A DNA stretch of 64,000 bases from Prochilodus magdalenae (Eukaryota; Chordata; Actinopteri; Characiformes; Prochilodontidae): positions 38,501-102,500 of the forward strand of contig JAMWET010006971.1 in assembly GCA_024036415.1 (NCBI GenBank), written 5' to 3'. Below the pieces are notes generated by a model. That model had not been told where the DNA came from and did not search any database. It saw nothing but the letters and a program-made list of their open reading frames with translations. A program made the translations under genes and the position numbers. Of this stretch, positions 1 through 12,400 are shown in pieces; position 1 is the stretch's first letter; every line of letters starts with the position of its first letter.

Positions 1-1095
1 TCAGCAGCTCCTGAAACCTGGAACAAGCTCCGGAGTTGCTTGAGAGAACTTTGTGTTATTTGGGCCAAATATATATGTATTTTTTATCTTCCAAATGTTC
101 TCGCTCCTGAGTAAGCCATCTGCCGTGGAGAGAGGAAAAAAGCAGGAATGAATGCTGATTCAAAAATAAAAAGAAACGATAATAACAACTCAAATAAAGC
201 GACGCTATCGACTTTGACGTTTTGGCTGATCCGCAGTTCACCTAAAAGGGAAACACTACGAATAGCAGCCACGAGTCGTTGAGCCGCCCGCCTTCACGGA
301 CTCATCATTGCCGCCCAGTGGACAGAAGGCGGTACTGCGCCTCACTGGCGCCTCTCTGCTGCCACCATGTGGCAGAAGGGAGGTACTGCGGCATGTTTGT
401 TGCAATCTGACACGTGGCCCTCCCTCACTGTCCGAAAACAAGTCGGTTGGTCACTAGGGGTGCGTTCAAATCCTACTGCCCTGGGTCCCTACGTAGTGAG
501 CTGTATGGGGGCCCATTTAGAATAAGGCTTCTGTCCTTTTAAAAACGTCATCGTCTCCTTTTTCAGTCTATAATATTAATAATAATGAAAAAAAATATTT
601 TACAAATTTCAGCGCGGACATGCAAGGAGGCATACAAATGCTCCCAGATGAAAAGAGATGTTTATGCTGTTTGTCTTTGTTCTAGATAGCTGGCTTGATC
701 TGGTTGGCACCCTGCATGCATGCTACTGCTAGTCCACCCTCAGACCACCCAGATTACTGTCCTGCCTACAAGAAGTATCTACTTTTTAAATACACAGGAA
801 CTTTTATTTTGGCAAAATAAACCAAGACAAATAGTACAACAGCTGAGAGAGTAACAACAAAGTCAAGCTAGGATTTAGCTTTAGCTTTAAAAAGTGCTGT
901 TGTAGCTGATGGTGTGCTAGATGGCTATTTACCAGACGAATTTGCAAAGAATAAAAGAAACGAAAAACAATAAATTGGGTTATTAAAAAAGTGGCACATT
1001 TTGTAATATCCTGCTTAAAAACTGGTGGGCCACCCCAAAAACAATGAGCAAAACACCAGTGGACCATAAGTTTTATCGTTAACGGGCCAACAGTG
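1..1095. other. No gene recognised
   Basis: Both strands were read. The first 500 bases are moderately GC-rich and contain two related short segments (around 325-345 and 372-395, both with AGAAGG..GGTACTGCG). No exon chain or conserved protein could be found. The short open frames look random. Confidence 0.4.
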
Positions 1096-1099
1096 GTCC

Positions 1100-1250
1100 A
1101 CTATCCTCTGGCTATTAGGTGTGTTGCATGCCTGGAAGTGTCCTGCTCGCTGTGTCCAGCTGTTGTGATGTTACTTTTCTGATTTTAATAAGCACAGCTG
1201 CTTCCTGCATCTTGTTCCTTGCTAAGTTGGTGTCAGAAGTGGCCAGCTTC
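1100..1250 (+). mobile_element. Possible LTR end and primer-binding-like site
   Basis: A short AATAA-containing stretch is followed by TTGGTGTCAGAAGTGG at about 1229. This resembles the junction between a 5' LTR and the primer-binding site of fish Gypsy-type retrotransposons. No gag or pol frame follows, so at most this is a fragment. The assignment rests on motif recall only. Confidence 0.25.
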
Positions 1251-2204
1251 TGTTTCCCTGTCAGGTTTGTGACACCGTCTGGATGTTATCCCTTTAACCA
1301 GGCACCTCCATGCTGAGGCCGAGCACTGCCTGGATACCAGCTCATTCAGAAGCTGCATGGCACAATGTCCCTTCACCCTGGAGTGCTGCATTGACCCCTG
1401 CAGCGCTTCCATGGCTTCTCTCTCAGTGGCCTCTCCACCTTCAAGCCCAGCTATGTTGCTGAGTTTCGTTGGGCAGGTTCCCTTTGGCATCTTTCTCTAG
1501 ACCCTGCCCAGTTTACTATTCACACTGAAGTTTTGTCACTCCTATACAGCAAATGTAGCATCTCAACAACTATAAACATTATGAGCAATGCTCTTTATTA
1601 ACACCAGCAGAAAAGGCGCATAACAACAGCCAGGCAAAGCCAGCAGGTCACTTCCAGACACACAACATCCGCTGAAAATAACTACCTCCCACTGACTAAG
1701 CCTGCAGCCCAACACCATATAACACAAAAACACATGAACACACGCGACTGATAAACAAACAACAACATAAACAACACAGGAAGTTTCCATCTTCCATGAG
1801 CCTCCCTGTGTAATGTGAAAAGACTCTTATTTTCAGCAGAGGCAGACTGGTGACCTTTGACCTCTAGTAATCTTCTTCTTGTTACAGGAATAGACCTCCT
1901 TGCCTTTTCTACTGAAATGTATCATATTATTTTTATCCTGTCGATTACAGAGCAGCACATCTCTAATTAGAAGTCAGGGGCTACTTACACGCATAGAGAG
2001 TAAATGCATATCCAATACTGCCCTCCTGTGGTTGACATATGTAATTACAAGCTCAACTTCTAAATATAGTTCAGTAAATATAGTATAATGGTTCTGATAG
2101 CTTTTACACTCAGTTAAATTTTAGTAACACAGCCTACACATAAAAATACACAAACACAACCCATGTACTGCAAAGACAACCTTGAGCTGTTAGATGCAAA
2201 TTCA
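1251..2204. other. No gene recognised upstream of phospholipase 3' end
   Basis: AT-rich sequence with no convincing exon on either strand. It may include downstream sequence of the minus-strand phospholipase gene. Confidence 0.35.
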
Positions 2205-2210
2205 TTTATT
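2205..2210 (-). terminator. Candidate poly(A) signal of phospholipase gene
   Basis: TTTATT on the plus strand reads AATAAA on the minus strand, about 970 nt downstream of the phospholipase stop codon at 3176-3178. It is the first plausible hexamer noted in a long AT-rich 3' region. Other AATAAA matches lie further away, so the true cleavage site is uncertain. Confidence 0.35.
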
Positions 2211-3175
2211 GAAATAATGACATGCAAAACTGTCAACACACTATTAATATGTGCATAATTTGTGATATTTACCAAACCAACATGTTTACAGACTATATAC
2301 AGAATATATCCTATTATTACAGTTGTTGATTTACAGTAGCATAATTTTCTGACTATTCAGCCATTCATAGCCGTATTGTTTGTATTGATATGCACTGGAA
2401 GCCTGTATTATAGTGCATCAGTAATGATAAACGAAAACAAACGATTATTGATTTTTTCATACTGCTGTTAAAGTCAGTGATAAGGAAAGGCAGTGATAAG
2501 GCAAGTCCTAAGAGTGATAAGAGCTCACTGGAACCAAAGTGCAGACGTAGCACGGCGACTGCAGGCGCTGCGGTTCTACACTGTAATTAGCATGTCCTTG
2601 CCAACTTCCCTCCACAAGTCTAACATAAACACAAATATGCGCCCAGCTGAGGTGGCCCTGAAGACGTGATCATATCAGTAAGATGGTGGAAATTTTAATG
2701 AATGACACAACGGCTCAGAACTTTTTTTACACTTTCCCTGCCTAGCTGGATGGTTAGCCCCAGTAAGCTAGCTAGCTAATCAAACTATGTGACATAAGCC
2801 CTGATAATTATTTTTTTGTATTTGAGTGTAAGATATCTTAACTTTGTAGCTTTTATTATGTATTTGTATTGCTTAAGTTTCAGGTTTTAAATGAGAACCA
2901 TAGTAAACAAACAGGGTTTAATTTTAGTAGTTAGCCTAGCGTCACATCCTGTCCAGTCATCTAAAGTCCACCACAAACCAGCTGTGCTGCATAACATCAC
3001 ATAGTGTAGTCATTAAGACAGTGTTCAGTAAGCACATCATTGTTCATATGAATAAAATATCTACATCATTAAAGCCGATAGTACGTGAACTACATTGTGC
3101 AGAAAGATTTGCAGTACTCTGTAATCTGTGCATGCTAAAATCAGTATTGAAGCGGAGGGAAGAATCAAATTGTGC

Positions 3176-3292
3176 TTAGTGTACACTGGTCCAGACGGTT
3201 AGGAGGCCTGTGAGGGTCATGAGAGTCCAGATGATTTGCAGAGAGCTGGCGGCAGACAAAGCTTTGGGCCTGGTGTAGATGTACGGGTGCTC
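3176..3292 (-). CDS. plb1: Phospholipase last exon: C-terminal membrane segment
   Basis: The exon encodes EHPYIYTRPKAL, then a hydrophobic stretch (IIWTLMTLTGLLTVW) and a stop. PLB1 proteins end with a membrane anchor in the same place. The acceptor is TTGCAG/GAG. Confidence 0.85.
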   Translation of the reverse strand, partial: EHPYIYTRPKALSAASSLQIIWTLMTLTGLLTVWTSVH

Positions 3293-6200
3293 CTGCAATG
3301 TAAAACGAGAGATGGGAGTGAATATAATGGGTTTAGGAAATTACGTTTGTGAAGATGCAAAAATGCCTTATTTACTCTACCTCCGGTGGACAAATGAGTT
3401 GTACTGGATTGGAGAAACTATCGATCATCTGCTTCCCATCAGCAGGCTGAAACTGAGAGAGAGAGAGAGACCGAAACAATGAAGCTAGTGATGATAATGT
3501 TAATTGATTTCTGTGAAGAATAAATCACGGTCTTAAATAAGGTTGCCAGTTAGTGGAAGTACAAGGTAGGTGTTTCTAATAAAGTGGCCAGTTAGTGGAA
3601 GTACAAGGTAGGTGTTTCTAATAAAGTGGCCAGTAAGTGGAAGTGCAAAGTAGGTGTTTCTAATAAAGTGGCCAGTTAGTGGAAGTACAAGGTAGGTGTT
3701 TCTAATAAAGTAGCCAGTTAGTGGAAGTACAAGGTTGGTGTTTCTAATAAAGTGGCCAGTTAGTGGAAGTACAAGGTAGGTGTTTCTAATAAAGTGGCCA
3801 GTTAGTGGAAGTACAAGGTAGGTGTTTCTAATAAAGTAGCCAGTTAGTGGAAGTACAAGGTAGGTGTTTCTAATAAAGTGGCCAGTTAGTGGAAGTACAA
3901 GGTAGGTGTTTCTAATAAAGTGGCCAGTTAGTGGAAGTACAAGGTAGGTGTTTCTAATAAAGTGGCCAGTTAGTGGAAGTACAAGGTAGGTGTTTCTAAT
4001 AAAGTAGCCAGTTAGTGGAAGTACAAGGTAGGTGTTTCTAATAAAGTGGCCAGTAAGTGGAAGTGCAAAGTAGGTGTTTCTAATAAAGTGGCCAGTTAGT
4101 GGAAGTACAAGGTAGGTGTTTCTAATAAAGTAGCCAGTTAGTGGAAGTACAAGGTAGGTGTTTCTAATAAAGTGGCCAGTAAGTGGAAGTGCAAAGTAGG
4201 TGTTTCTAATAAAGTGGCCAGTTAGTGAAGGTACAAGGTAGGTGTTTCTAATAAAGTGGCCAGTTAGTGGAAGTACAAAGTTGATGATCCTAGATCAGAT
4301 TTACCATGTTGTTCCAGAGACCCTTGGCGAGTTCCTCATGACCCTTGATGGTGAAGTGGAAGCAGTCTGGAGTGAAGAAACTCGGGTCGATCTTGCCATT
4401 CTGAAAAGAGCCACAGGCACACATCAGAACACTAATCAGTCATCTAGGTTCAGAGACCACTAGGGGTGTAAATAAAGCATGCATTTATTTTTTGGCAATG
4501 AAAGCCTGCGAGGAATAGAAATCGCTTATTATACCATCATATACAGAGTGCACATTTACCAAAGTCTCTGAATGTTAGATTCCAACTGACCTCTAGTCTA
4601 GGTGGCTGGGCGTGGGTCAGATATGGCTGAAGGACCACTGCAAAATCCTCTTTAAAGAAACGGTCACTGTTCAGGAGCTCCTCCAGCCTTTTCTGTTGAA
4701 AGCCAACACACATGCTTACATGAAAGCGATCTCATTAGCCGTCACATTCAGCTTGTTCTCACTTCAAATGCTCTTTCTACACATTTATAAGAATAGTTTG
4801 ATGACAGTTTACATAGTTCTTACTTAAAACAGCCATAACTGATGAAAAAAAATCACTTTAGATACCAAATAGACCCAGTTTTTAAAATGCTCTTTAAAGA
4901 AACCTACACAACAAGGTTTTCTTTCGTAGGGAAGAACCAATTAACCTGTGCATTCAAATGAGTTTCCATGGTTCTATGTAAACCACTGTTTGCATACAGT
5001 ATATCATGATAATAAAACAGCGACGATATTAAATGGGGAAATTAGGGGCTGAAAGATGAAATGTTTTTATGTTGAATTCGCAGTTTGGAAGGATGTCATT
5101 TTCGATTTTTTTCAAGAGCTGCAATGTTTTATTAAATCCTACAAGATTAACTATATAGCTGTAACACATTTGAAACTGAAACTGAAAAAAATGAAGCTAG
5201 TAACACCTGCATATTATTAGCTTCTAAACCCCCTCTAGATGATGAGTTAGGCTGATCGGAGCCTCTTCCCTGCTCACTACATTCGAGCCTTAAGCATTCG
5301 AGCCTTAAAGTGGACATACTCATGATTTTGTTAAGTGATGTTCTTAAATAAGAAGCAATGAGAAAAGTTGACCTCTGATGTTTTTAATGTCAGACTGCCT
5401 GTTGTGATTTTGTTCCCTGTTGGAAATCACATTCTTTAACATATGGATATTGGTAATGGAATATTAACCTTGGCGTTTCTTGGTATCAGATCAAATAGAA
5501 AATCTGTGGTTGTGCCCATCCCTAGTTAGTGTAGCATCCAGGATGGCAGGGAGCTCACCTCTAGCCATGCAGTTCCACTGTACAGTAGATACTGGCACCC
5601 ACAATAACTACCTCACAACCTGACAGGATAAAGCACTAATAGTACAAACAGCTTGCAGGCGCACTACTAATACCAACAATAATAACAGAACCATGAATAT
5701 CAGTGTGGCACTTCCCATGAGCTTATTCTAATGGCTACTTTGCATTGCCACGCCTTTCGTGCGCCTCTGCTCGGCTAGTGGTCGGGCGCCTTAAAACTTT
5801 TATTCATTATTAAACATAAACTAATCACTCCTTTTTGTTTGTTGCCATTGAAAGTGGTTGCTTTCTGCCCCGCCCCCAACAAGAACAGATGCTTCATATT
5901 TAATATAAATACCATTCATTAATCAATATCTTCCAGCTTTTCTGGCTTTAGCAGAAGTGTGGCATTATCCAGCAGAGAAAAAGCTTTTGATCGTCTTCCA
6001 TCAGGGTGAGTTTTGTAAAACACTGATGACAGTGATCTACTAGATTATGAATTTTGTCATGTTTTGTCAACATATCCATCCAACTTATGCATCTTACTTT
6101 ATTTTATTATCAACTTAATCGACTAAAACCAATGACCAAATTACTTGGCAACTAATTTAATAGTTAATTATTTGGAGCCATCATTACTTCCATTCTCTCC

Positions 6201-9200
6201 ATTGACGTCATAAAATCAAATTTCTGGTGGCGGGTGCGGTTCCCAAAAGATACACGTATTATGAAGTTGTTTGGTCAATGCTTAGCTGCTTTACCCACAA
6301 TTACCCCTGTCCCTCTGATGAACTGATGCCTTATAATATCTGTACAGAAAACATTTTACCTAGTATTCCCAAAACACTGGTGGGAGGAGTGAAGTATTTT
6401 TTGAAGAGGTCTAAGATCTAAGCAAATGTGTTGAAGACCATGTGACCAATGTGAAAAACAGCATTTTCAAAAGAAGAATTGTTGAACAAGACTAGCATCA
6501 GCGGTGCTATGGCGAGTAAGCAGTCAGCCAACATGGGACCCCCTGAATAGCAGTGTCTAATTTGCACACTAAAGCATTGTCGGGTTTAACTGCACACCTG
6601 AAACTGCAGGTTGACTTCGATCAGCTCTGCTAGTTCAGTAGAGTTCTCCTCAGGCATGACCAAACATGAACAGAAACTCCTGCAGGGACAGAGAGAGAGA
6701 GAATCCGGGGGAGAGAGAGGAATGTGTTATAGTAACATTACGCAGGAACAGCCACCCAGACTGGTATAATAATAATGCTGGAGGTAATAAACTACAACAC
6801 CCATTTCACAACCTCAGTGTTCTAAACCACATCAACCCACACATTACGTGGATGAGTGCCTCCTCGGGAAGACTACAGCCCACTACCATAGAAACAGTAA
6901 CTAAGGGATGTATGACATATTACAATGACTGTTGCAAACTGCGCTGTGAATTCTCCACCGATAATTTGAATGTGTGTGTGTTAGAAATTACTTTTGAAGA
7001 ATGCAGCCTATGTTTGGCTTCTTCACTTCTCTCAGAGGCTCCATGGTGAGAATCTGCACCACGTTCACAATCATCCGAGGAACCTTTCAGATGGACAGAC
7101 ACACGACGACATATATGAAAACAACATCATAAATATATATACCTGCACTCATCATCAGAACTGAAGTATTGTCTTTCAGTATAGCATCACTGCTGATACA
7201 ACATGCCAGACGTCTCGGCATGGAGTTGTAGAGGTTCCTAATGGTGTCCTGTGACAATCCATCCCATGCAGCTTGAATATCCTTACACAGTTCCTGCAGA
7301 TAGCGTAGTAGTGGTGGAGGTGAAGTGACACCAGGCCTTCTGGACATGTGACAACAAATCTGTCATCTTGGTGCTGACCACGGCGCCTCCACACACAGAT
7401 TTGTTGGATGTCTCCACCAAGACAAAAGCATGACTTCTGAGTCACTCCATGACAGTCTGGTATGACACCATTGCAGTTCTTGGTGACATTGACATGGTGT
7501 TAGGGACAGTTATAGTAATAGTCTGTGTGCATGTAGTCTTGCATGGTGCAATAGTCTGCCAGTGGTGCAGTACTAACAAGATGACTCATGGAGGTCATCA
7601 CTGCTCGCTCAGCGTTCACAATCATGGCTGTTGTGTCGCTCTGCACATGTTGGACAATCAGTTCTCCCTCTCTGTGGTTCATGTAGATCTCCCAGATCCT
7701 TCACGTCGCTGGTGTGTGCTTCTTCTGTCCACTGTGACAGTGTGCTATGGTAATATCTTGCCAACTGGTATGGCACGCAAGCTGTCAATACGACCATCCC
7801 GCTTCCCAGAGCCCTTTCAAACTCTTACAACTGCTCAAATAGTTTTCAAACTCTTCTTCAAGGCATACTTGAACAACAGCAGAGTCAGAGAAGAAAGCAC
7901 GCCCCACAGGATGACTTTAGATAGTCCATCAGGTACAGTGAAATATATTTAACTGCAGATTTCTTAAATGTATTCTATATTTTAGCACATGCTGTGTATT
8001 TGTGTATATTGTCTATTTAGTTATATTTAAGTGTTGTAAAACAAAATATGTAATTACAAAAAATACATCAAGTACAATACACAAGTACATAAATAAATAA
8101 ACATAAAATAAATAGAGGATTACCTCGTTCATCATCATCTCTAGAGACTCGCTGAGGTACTGGATAAAGTTGTCAGAAGAAAATAAGGTCTACAAACATA
8201 CAAACAAAAACAATTTCTGATATTGATATTTTATTGTGAGATGCATTTTAGGAACCAGCAAGATTGCTGCTGAACAAGATTGTCGTTGAACTCATTATTT
8301 GAGGACCTCAAGTTATTGCTCAAAAATAACTCAGTAAATACTCAAAATATAAAATGTATTACTCAAAAGAAACTCAATCAAATCAATTAATTCCTCAAAA
8401 TTGACTGACATGTTCACTTACAAGAAACTCAATTATTTACTTTACCAAAAAATAACCAAAAGCATTACTCAAAAACTTAAAGCATCATTTTAAAATTTAC
8501 ATTAATGATTATTGAAAGTATTTTCTCAAAAGTAACTCAAGTACATCAAATAATTATATAAGAATTTTTACTCAAACATTTAAGAATAACTTCTAAATAA
8601 ATCAAGTCATTACTCAAACTTTATTCACACATGCATTTAAAAGAAGTACTTGAATTTACTCAAAAGCAACTCATGAAAACCATGCAATTCCTCAGGATTA
8701 ATGCTCTAGAAAGTGAACTGAGTTATTGCACAAAATTAAATCAAGTAATTACTTAAAAGTTTTTGTTATTATTTATTCATCTTAAATACTTAAAAAAAGA
8801 AATATCTCAGAATGGTACTAAAGTACTAATCACAGGCAGATGAGGGTAAAAATGAACACTTACTTTGTCTTTACAATAATCACAGATGTCATTCATTCCT
8901 ATTAAGACAGTCACCAACTTCCAATCCTCTATAAAATTCAAGCCCTAAAACACAAAATCCAGATAAATAGACTGTGTATATAAAGCTATCTTATGCAGTC
9001 ATGAACACGCTAATAATATTGGCAGTAATACATCACATCTCATTAGAATAAATACAAATAGCACCAATATAAAGTAAGCAAAACAGTTTTAACTTTGCTT
9101 TTCAGTCAATGCATTGATTCACTCTGTCCACACAGACCAGCAGCACCTGACTCTAATTTAAGTACTGTTTATTTGATCTGAATTATTGAAGGTAAATAGG

Positions 9201-9317
9201 AAATAATAAGGTCTTACTGGATAGGTTTTGAAGGTGTCAATCATGTTTCTGGCCTGTTCAGAGAAATTCCTGCAAAATAAATCATCATATTTTTGTACAT
9301 ACATTGTGTATATGTGT

Positions 9318-9406
<89 letters not shown>

Positions 9407-12400
9407 CGCGTGTGTGTGTGTAAAACGTTAACATGGGGGATGATGATGCAGCACCCTCGCAGAAAGATCAGTGTGTGTCCTTATCAAAGGGCACTAAATA
9501 TGTAATATAATAATTACGGTAATTGCAGTAATTATGGTATTTACAGTAATCATGGTAATTACAGTAGTGCACTGGTACAATATAATTATTGGTGGTTTTG
9601 GGTACAAAGTGCCAGATATCAAGGTCATTACTGCTAAATGATACCAAACGATTAGCACAAAAAAACATGTTGCCAGCTAAAGTCCAATGATAGTAATAGT
9701 TACTGGCATGAAAATGAAATGCTGTGGACACAATTCTGTAATGAATATTCAATATACTTTTAATTCAATTCAACTTTATTTCACTTTTTGTCATTAAATC
9801 AATACAGGGCTGTACTGTATAACGTAACACTATCAGGCTACTTCTCCAATGCAGTAATAAAAAAAAGATGAATGGTAAAATAGTAGATAAATAGCAATAA
9901 GTATCACAGTATAAATAAAATAGGATAGTCTTATAAAACTGTAGTATGAAAATATATTTTAAAAATATGATATAAAATAGTATGTTGATTAAATCTGATC
10001 AGTTTAGGAACATCATAAAGCCTAAATATTTGGTCTTTACATGACCTAAGCAATATGTTACTGTTTGAAAGTCTGAAATTACTATAATAATATATAATTG
10101 TATAATATAAATAATATAATAATTAATAACGTAAAACCAAGGCTGTAAACGCAGATAGGAAATTATACTAATATGGTGTTTCAGATTAGTTTTAGGTGTG
10201 TCCAGATTGGCGAACAGAGCTTCAGATGCTTAACCTATATAGCGCAAGTTATATTTGAGTTGTTGAATGTTAACAACTGACAAACAATATTAATGTAAGT
10301 GATTTTAAACTTTTGAATAGAAGTGTAGGCCATACATGCCATACACTTCCATGAAGCACATGAATTCATTATGCACAAGCTGGTCTTGTTCCTTGACCAA
10401 TCCTGAGCTTCACTGTATGAAGTCATACCACATTTGGAACCTGGTAGGTAAATGTGCAGCACTTACACTGTGTTGTGTCCGGTGACGGCTAAATTGAAGC
10501 CGGTTTCATTAAGAGTTGCTGGGTAATCGTGCAAGGTCCACACTGGGGCTGGACCCAGGACGTCCGGGTTAAAAAGTTTCACAATGTCTGAAAAAGAGAG
10601 CAGGAAGCCTAATCTGCCACATGTGTAGCATTTAAATATCGACTGATTACTTTAAACAGAAAATCCAATGAACGCTCCACTGACCATATAGGACACTCTG
10701 TAGTTCTACAGTTCCAGACTGTAGTCCATCTATTTCTCTGTATACTGTATTACCCTGTTCTTTAATGGTCAGGACCACCACAGGACCACCACAGGACCAC
10801 CACAGGACCACCACAGAGCAGGTATGTTGTGGGTGGTAGATCATTCTCAGCACTGCAGTGACACTGACATGGTGGTGGTGTGTTAGTGTATGTTGGGCTG
10901 GTGTGAGTGGATCAGATCCAGCTCCAGCTGCTGGAGTGTTTAAACACTGTGTCCACTCACTGGCCACTCTATTAGACACTCCTACCTTGATGGTCCACCT
11001 TGTAGATGTACTGTCAGAGGCGATAGCTCATCTGTTGCTGCACAGTGAAATGTTGGTCATCCCTCTAGTCCTTCATCAGTGGTCAAAAGACGCTGCCCAC
11101 AGGACGCTGCCTGTGGGGGTCCTGTGGGGGTTCCATTGAAGAACAGGGTAATACAGTATACAGAGAAACAGATGGACTACAGTGTGTAACTGTAGAACTA
11201 CAGAGTGTCCTATATGGTCAGTGGAGCTGATTTAGTCTGACTTGTTAGGGCTTGATATTTAAACTAAAGCTCAGATGCTTTATGCATGTGGTCACTGGGT
11301 GAGAAATGCTGCTCCTTTAATACCGAATTTCTCATCGGAACAGTAAAAGCTAACCTTATGAACACTAACGTGATTATGCTGAACTCAGTAATGCCATATA
11401 TCTTACTGGCAAGAGTGATAACATCCCGATATGTTCCATGACCCCCAATACTGCAGAAAGAGAGAGAGATAAAAACAGGTGATTATGTAAAAAAACAAGC
11501 AATAAAATCTTATTTTATCATTTTTGAGCACAGGACGCAATTAGTCAGCAAAGTGAAAATATCCCATATCACTGGAGTTATGGACGCTCACGAAAAAAAG
11601 GGACAGAGCTCAGTGCCCTTAGTTAGGAAGTACAAGTTGTATTGACTCCACACAACCTGTCTCAAAAGTTTGGAATTTGTTTGTACCTGTAGAGGTGGGT
11701 AGTAAGTAGTTACATGAACTCATATATTTTGATGTACATTTATCTAAATGCTAATCTACTTTTTCCTTTTTAGCCACTAATTCCCCTTAGTTGCTTTATA
11801 TGAGGTTCGGCCTGACCAGGGGAAAGGCCAGGCACACTGACCCGGAAAACCTCGGCGAGGCCCAAAGACACACACACACAAACACCCAGTGCGAGTGAAC
11901 CACAGTACTTTATTTAAAACATAACGACACAAATAAACCAAAACCCAAGATAAACAAGCCTTACTCGGCCCTCTCAACGGCTCCTTCAGCCCCTAGGCTC
12001 GCTCACTCGCCTCTGTGTGTGGCCACATGTCCTCCCTACTCACATTAAAGAGAGACCAGGTTTATAAGGGCACGATGCCCACACCTGTGCGTGAACAGTT
12101 TGGAGCATGCGCCGGCTTCTGGAGGGAACGGCAGCATCTCTGTGTCTCCCCCACCACAGAAGGCACTTTTACTTTCAATACTTTTATTTTAGGACTTTAA
12201 TTTTATCACTTTTATTTAATCACTTTTGTTTTAGCACTTTTATTTTATCACTTTTATTTTAGCACTCTTACTTGTAGCACTTTTACTTTTAGCACTTTTA
12301 TCTTAGTACTTTTATTTAATCACTTTTATTTTAGCACTTTTACTTTTAGCACTTTTATTTTAGTACTTTTATTTAATCACTTTTTTATCACTTTTATTTT

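Noticed and set aside
325..400. CTCF-like motif around GGCGCCTCTCTGCTGCCACC
   Set aside because: On alignment with the consensus the core is shifted by one base. The match is too weak to report.
9228..9505. Cys/Val-repeat ORFs
   Set aside because: They are translations of the (TG)n microsatellite.
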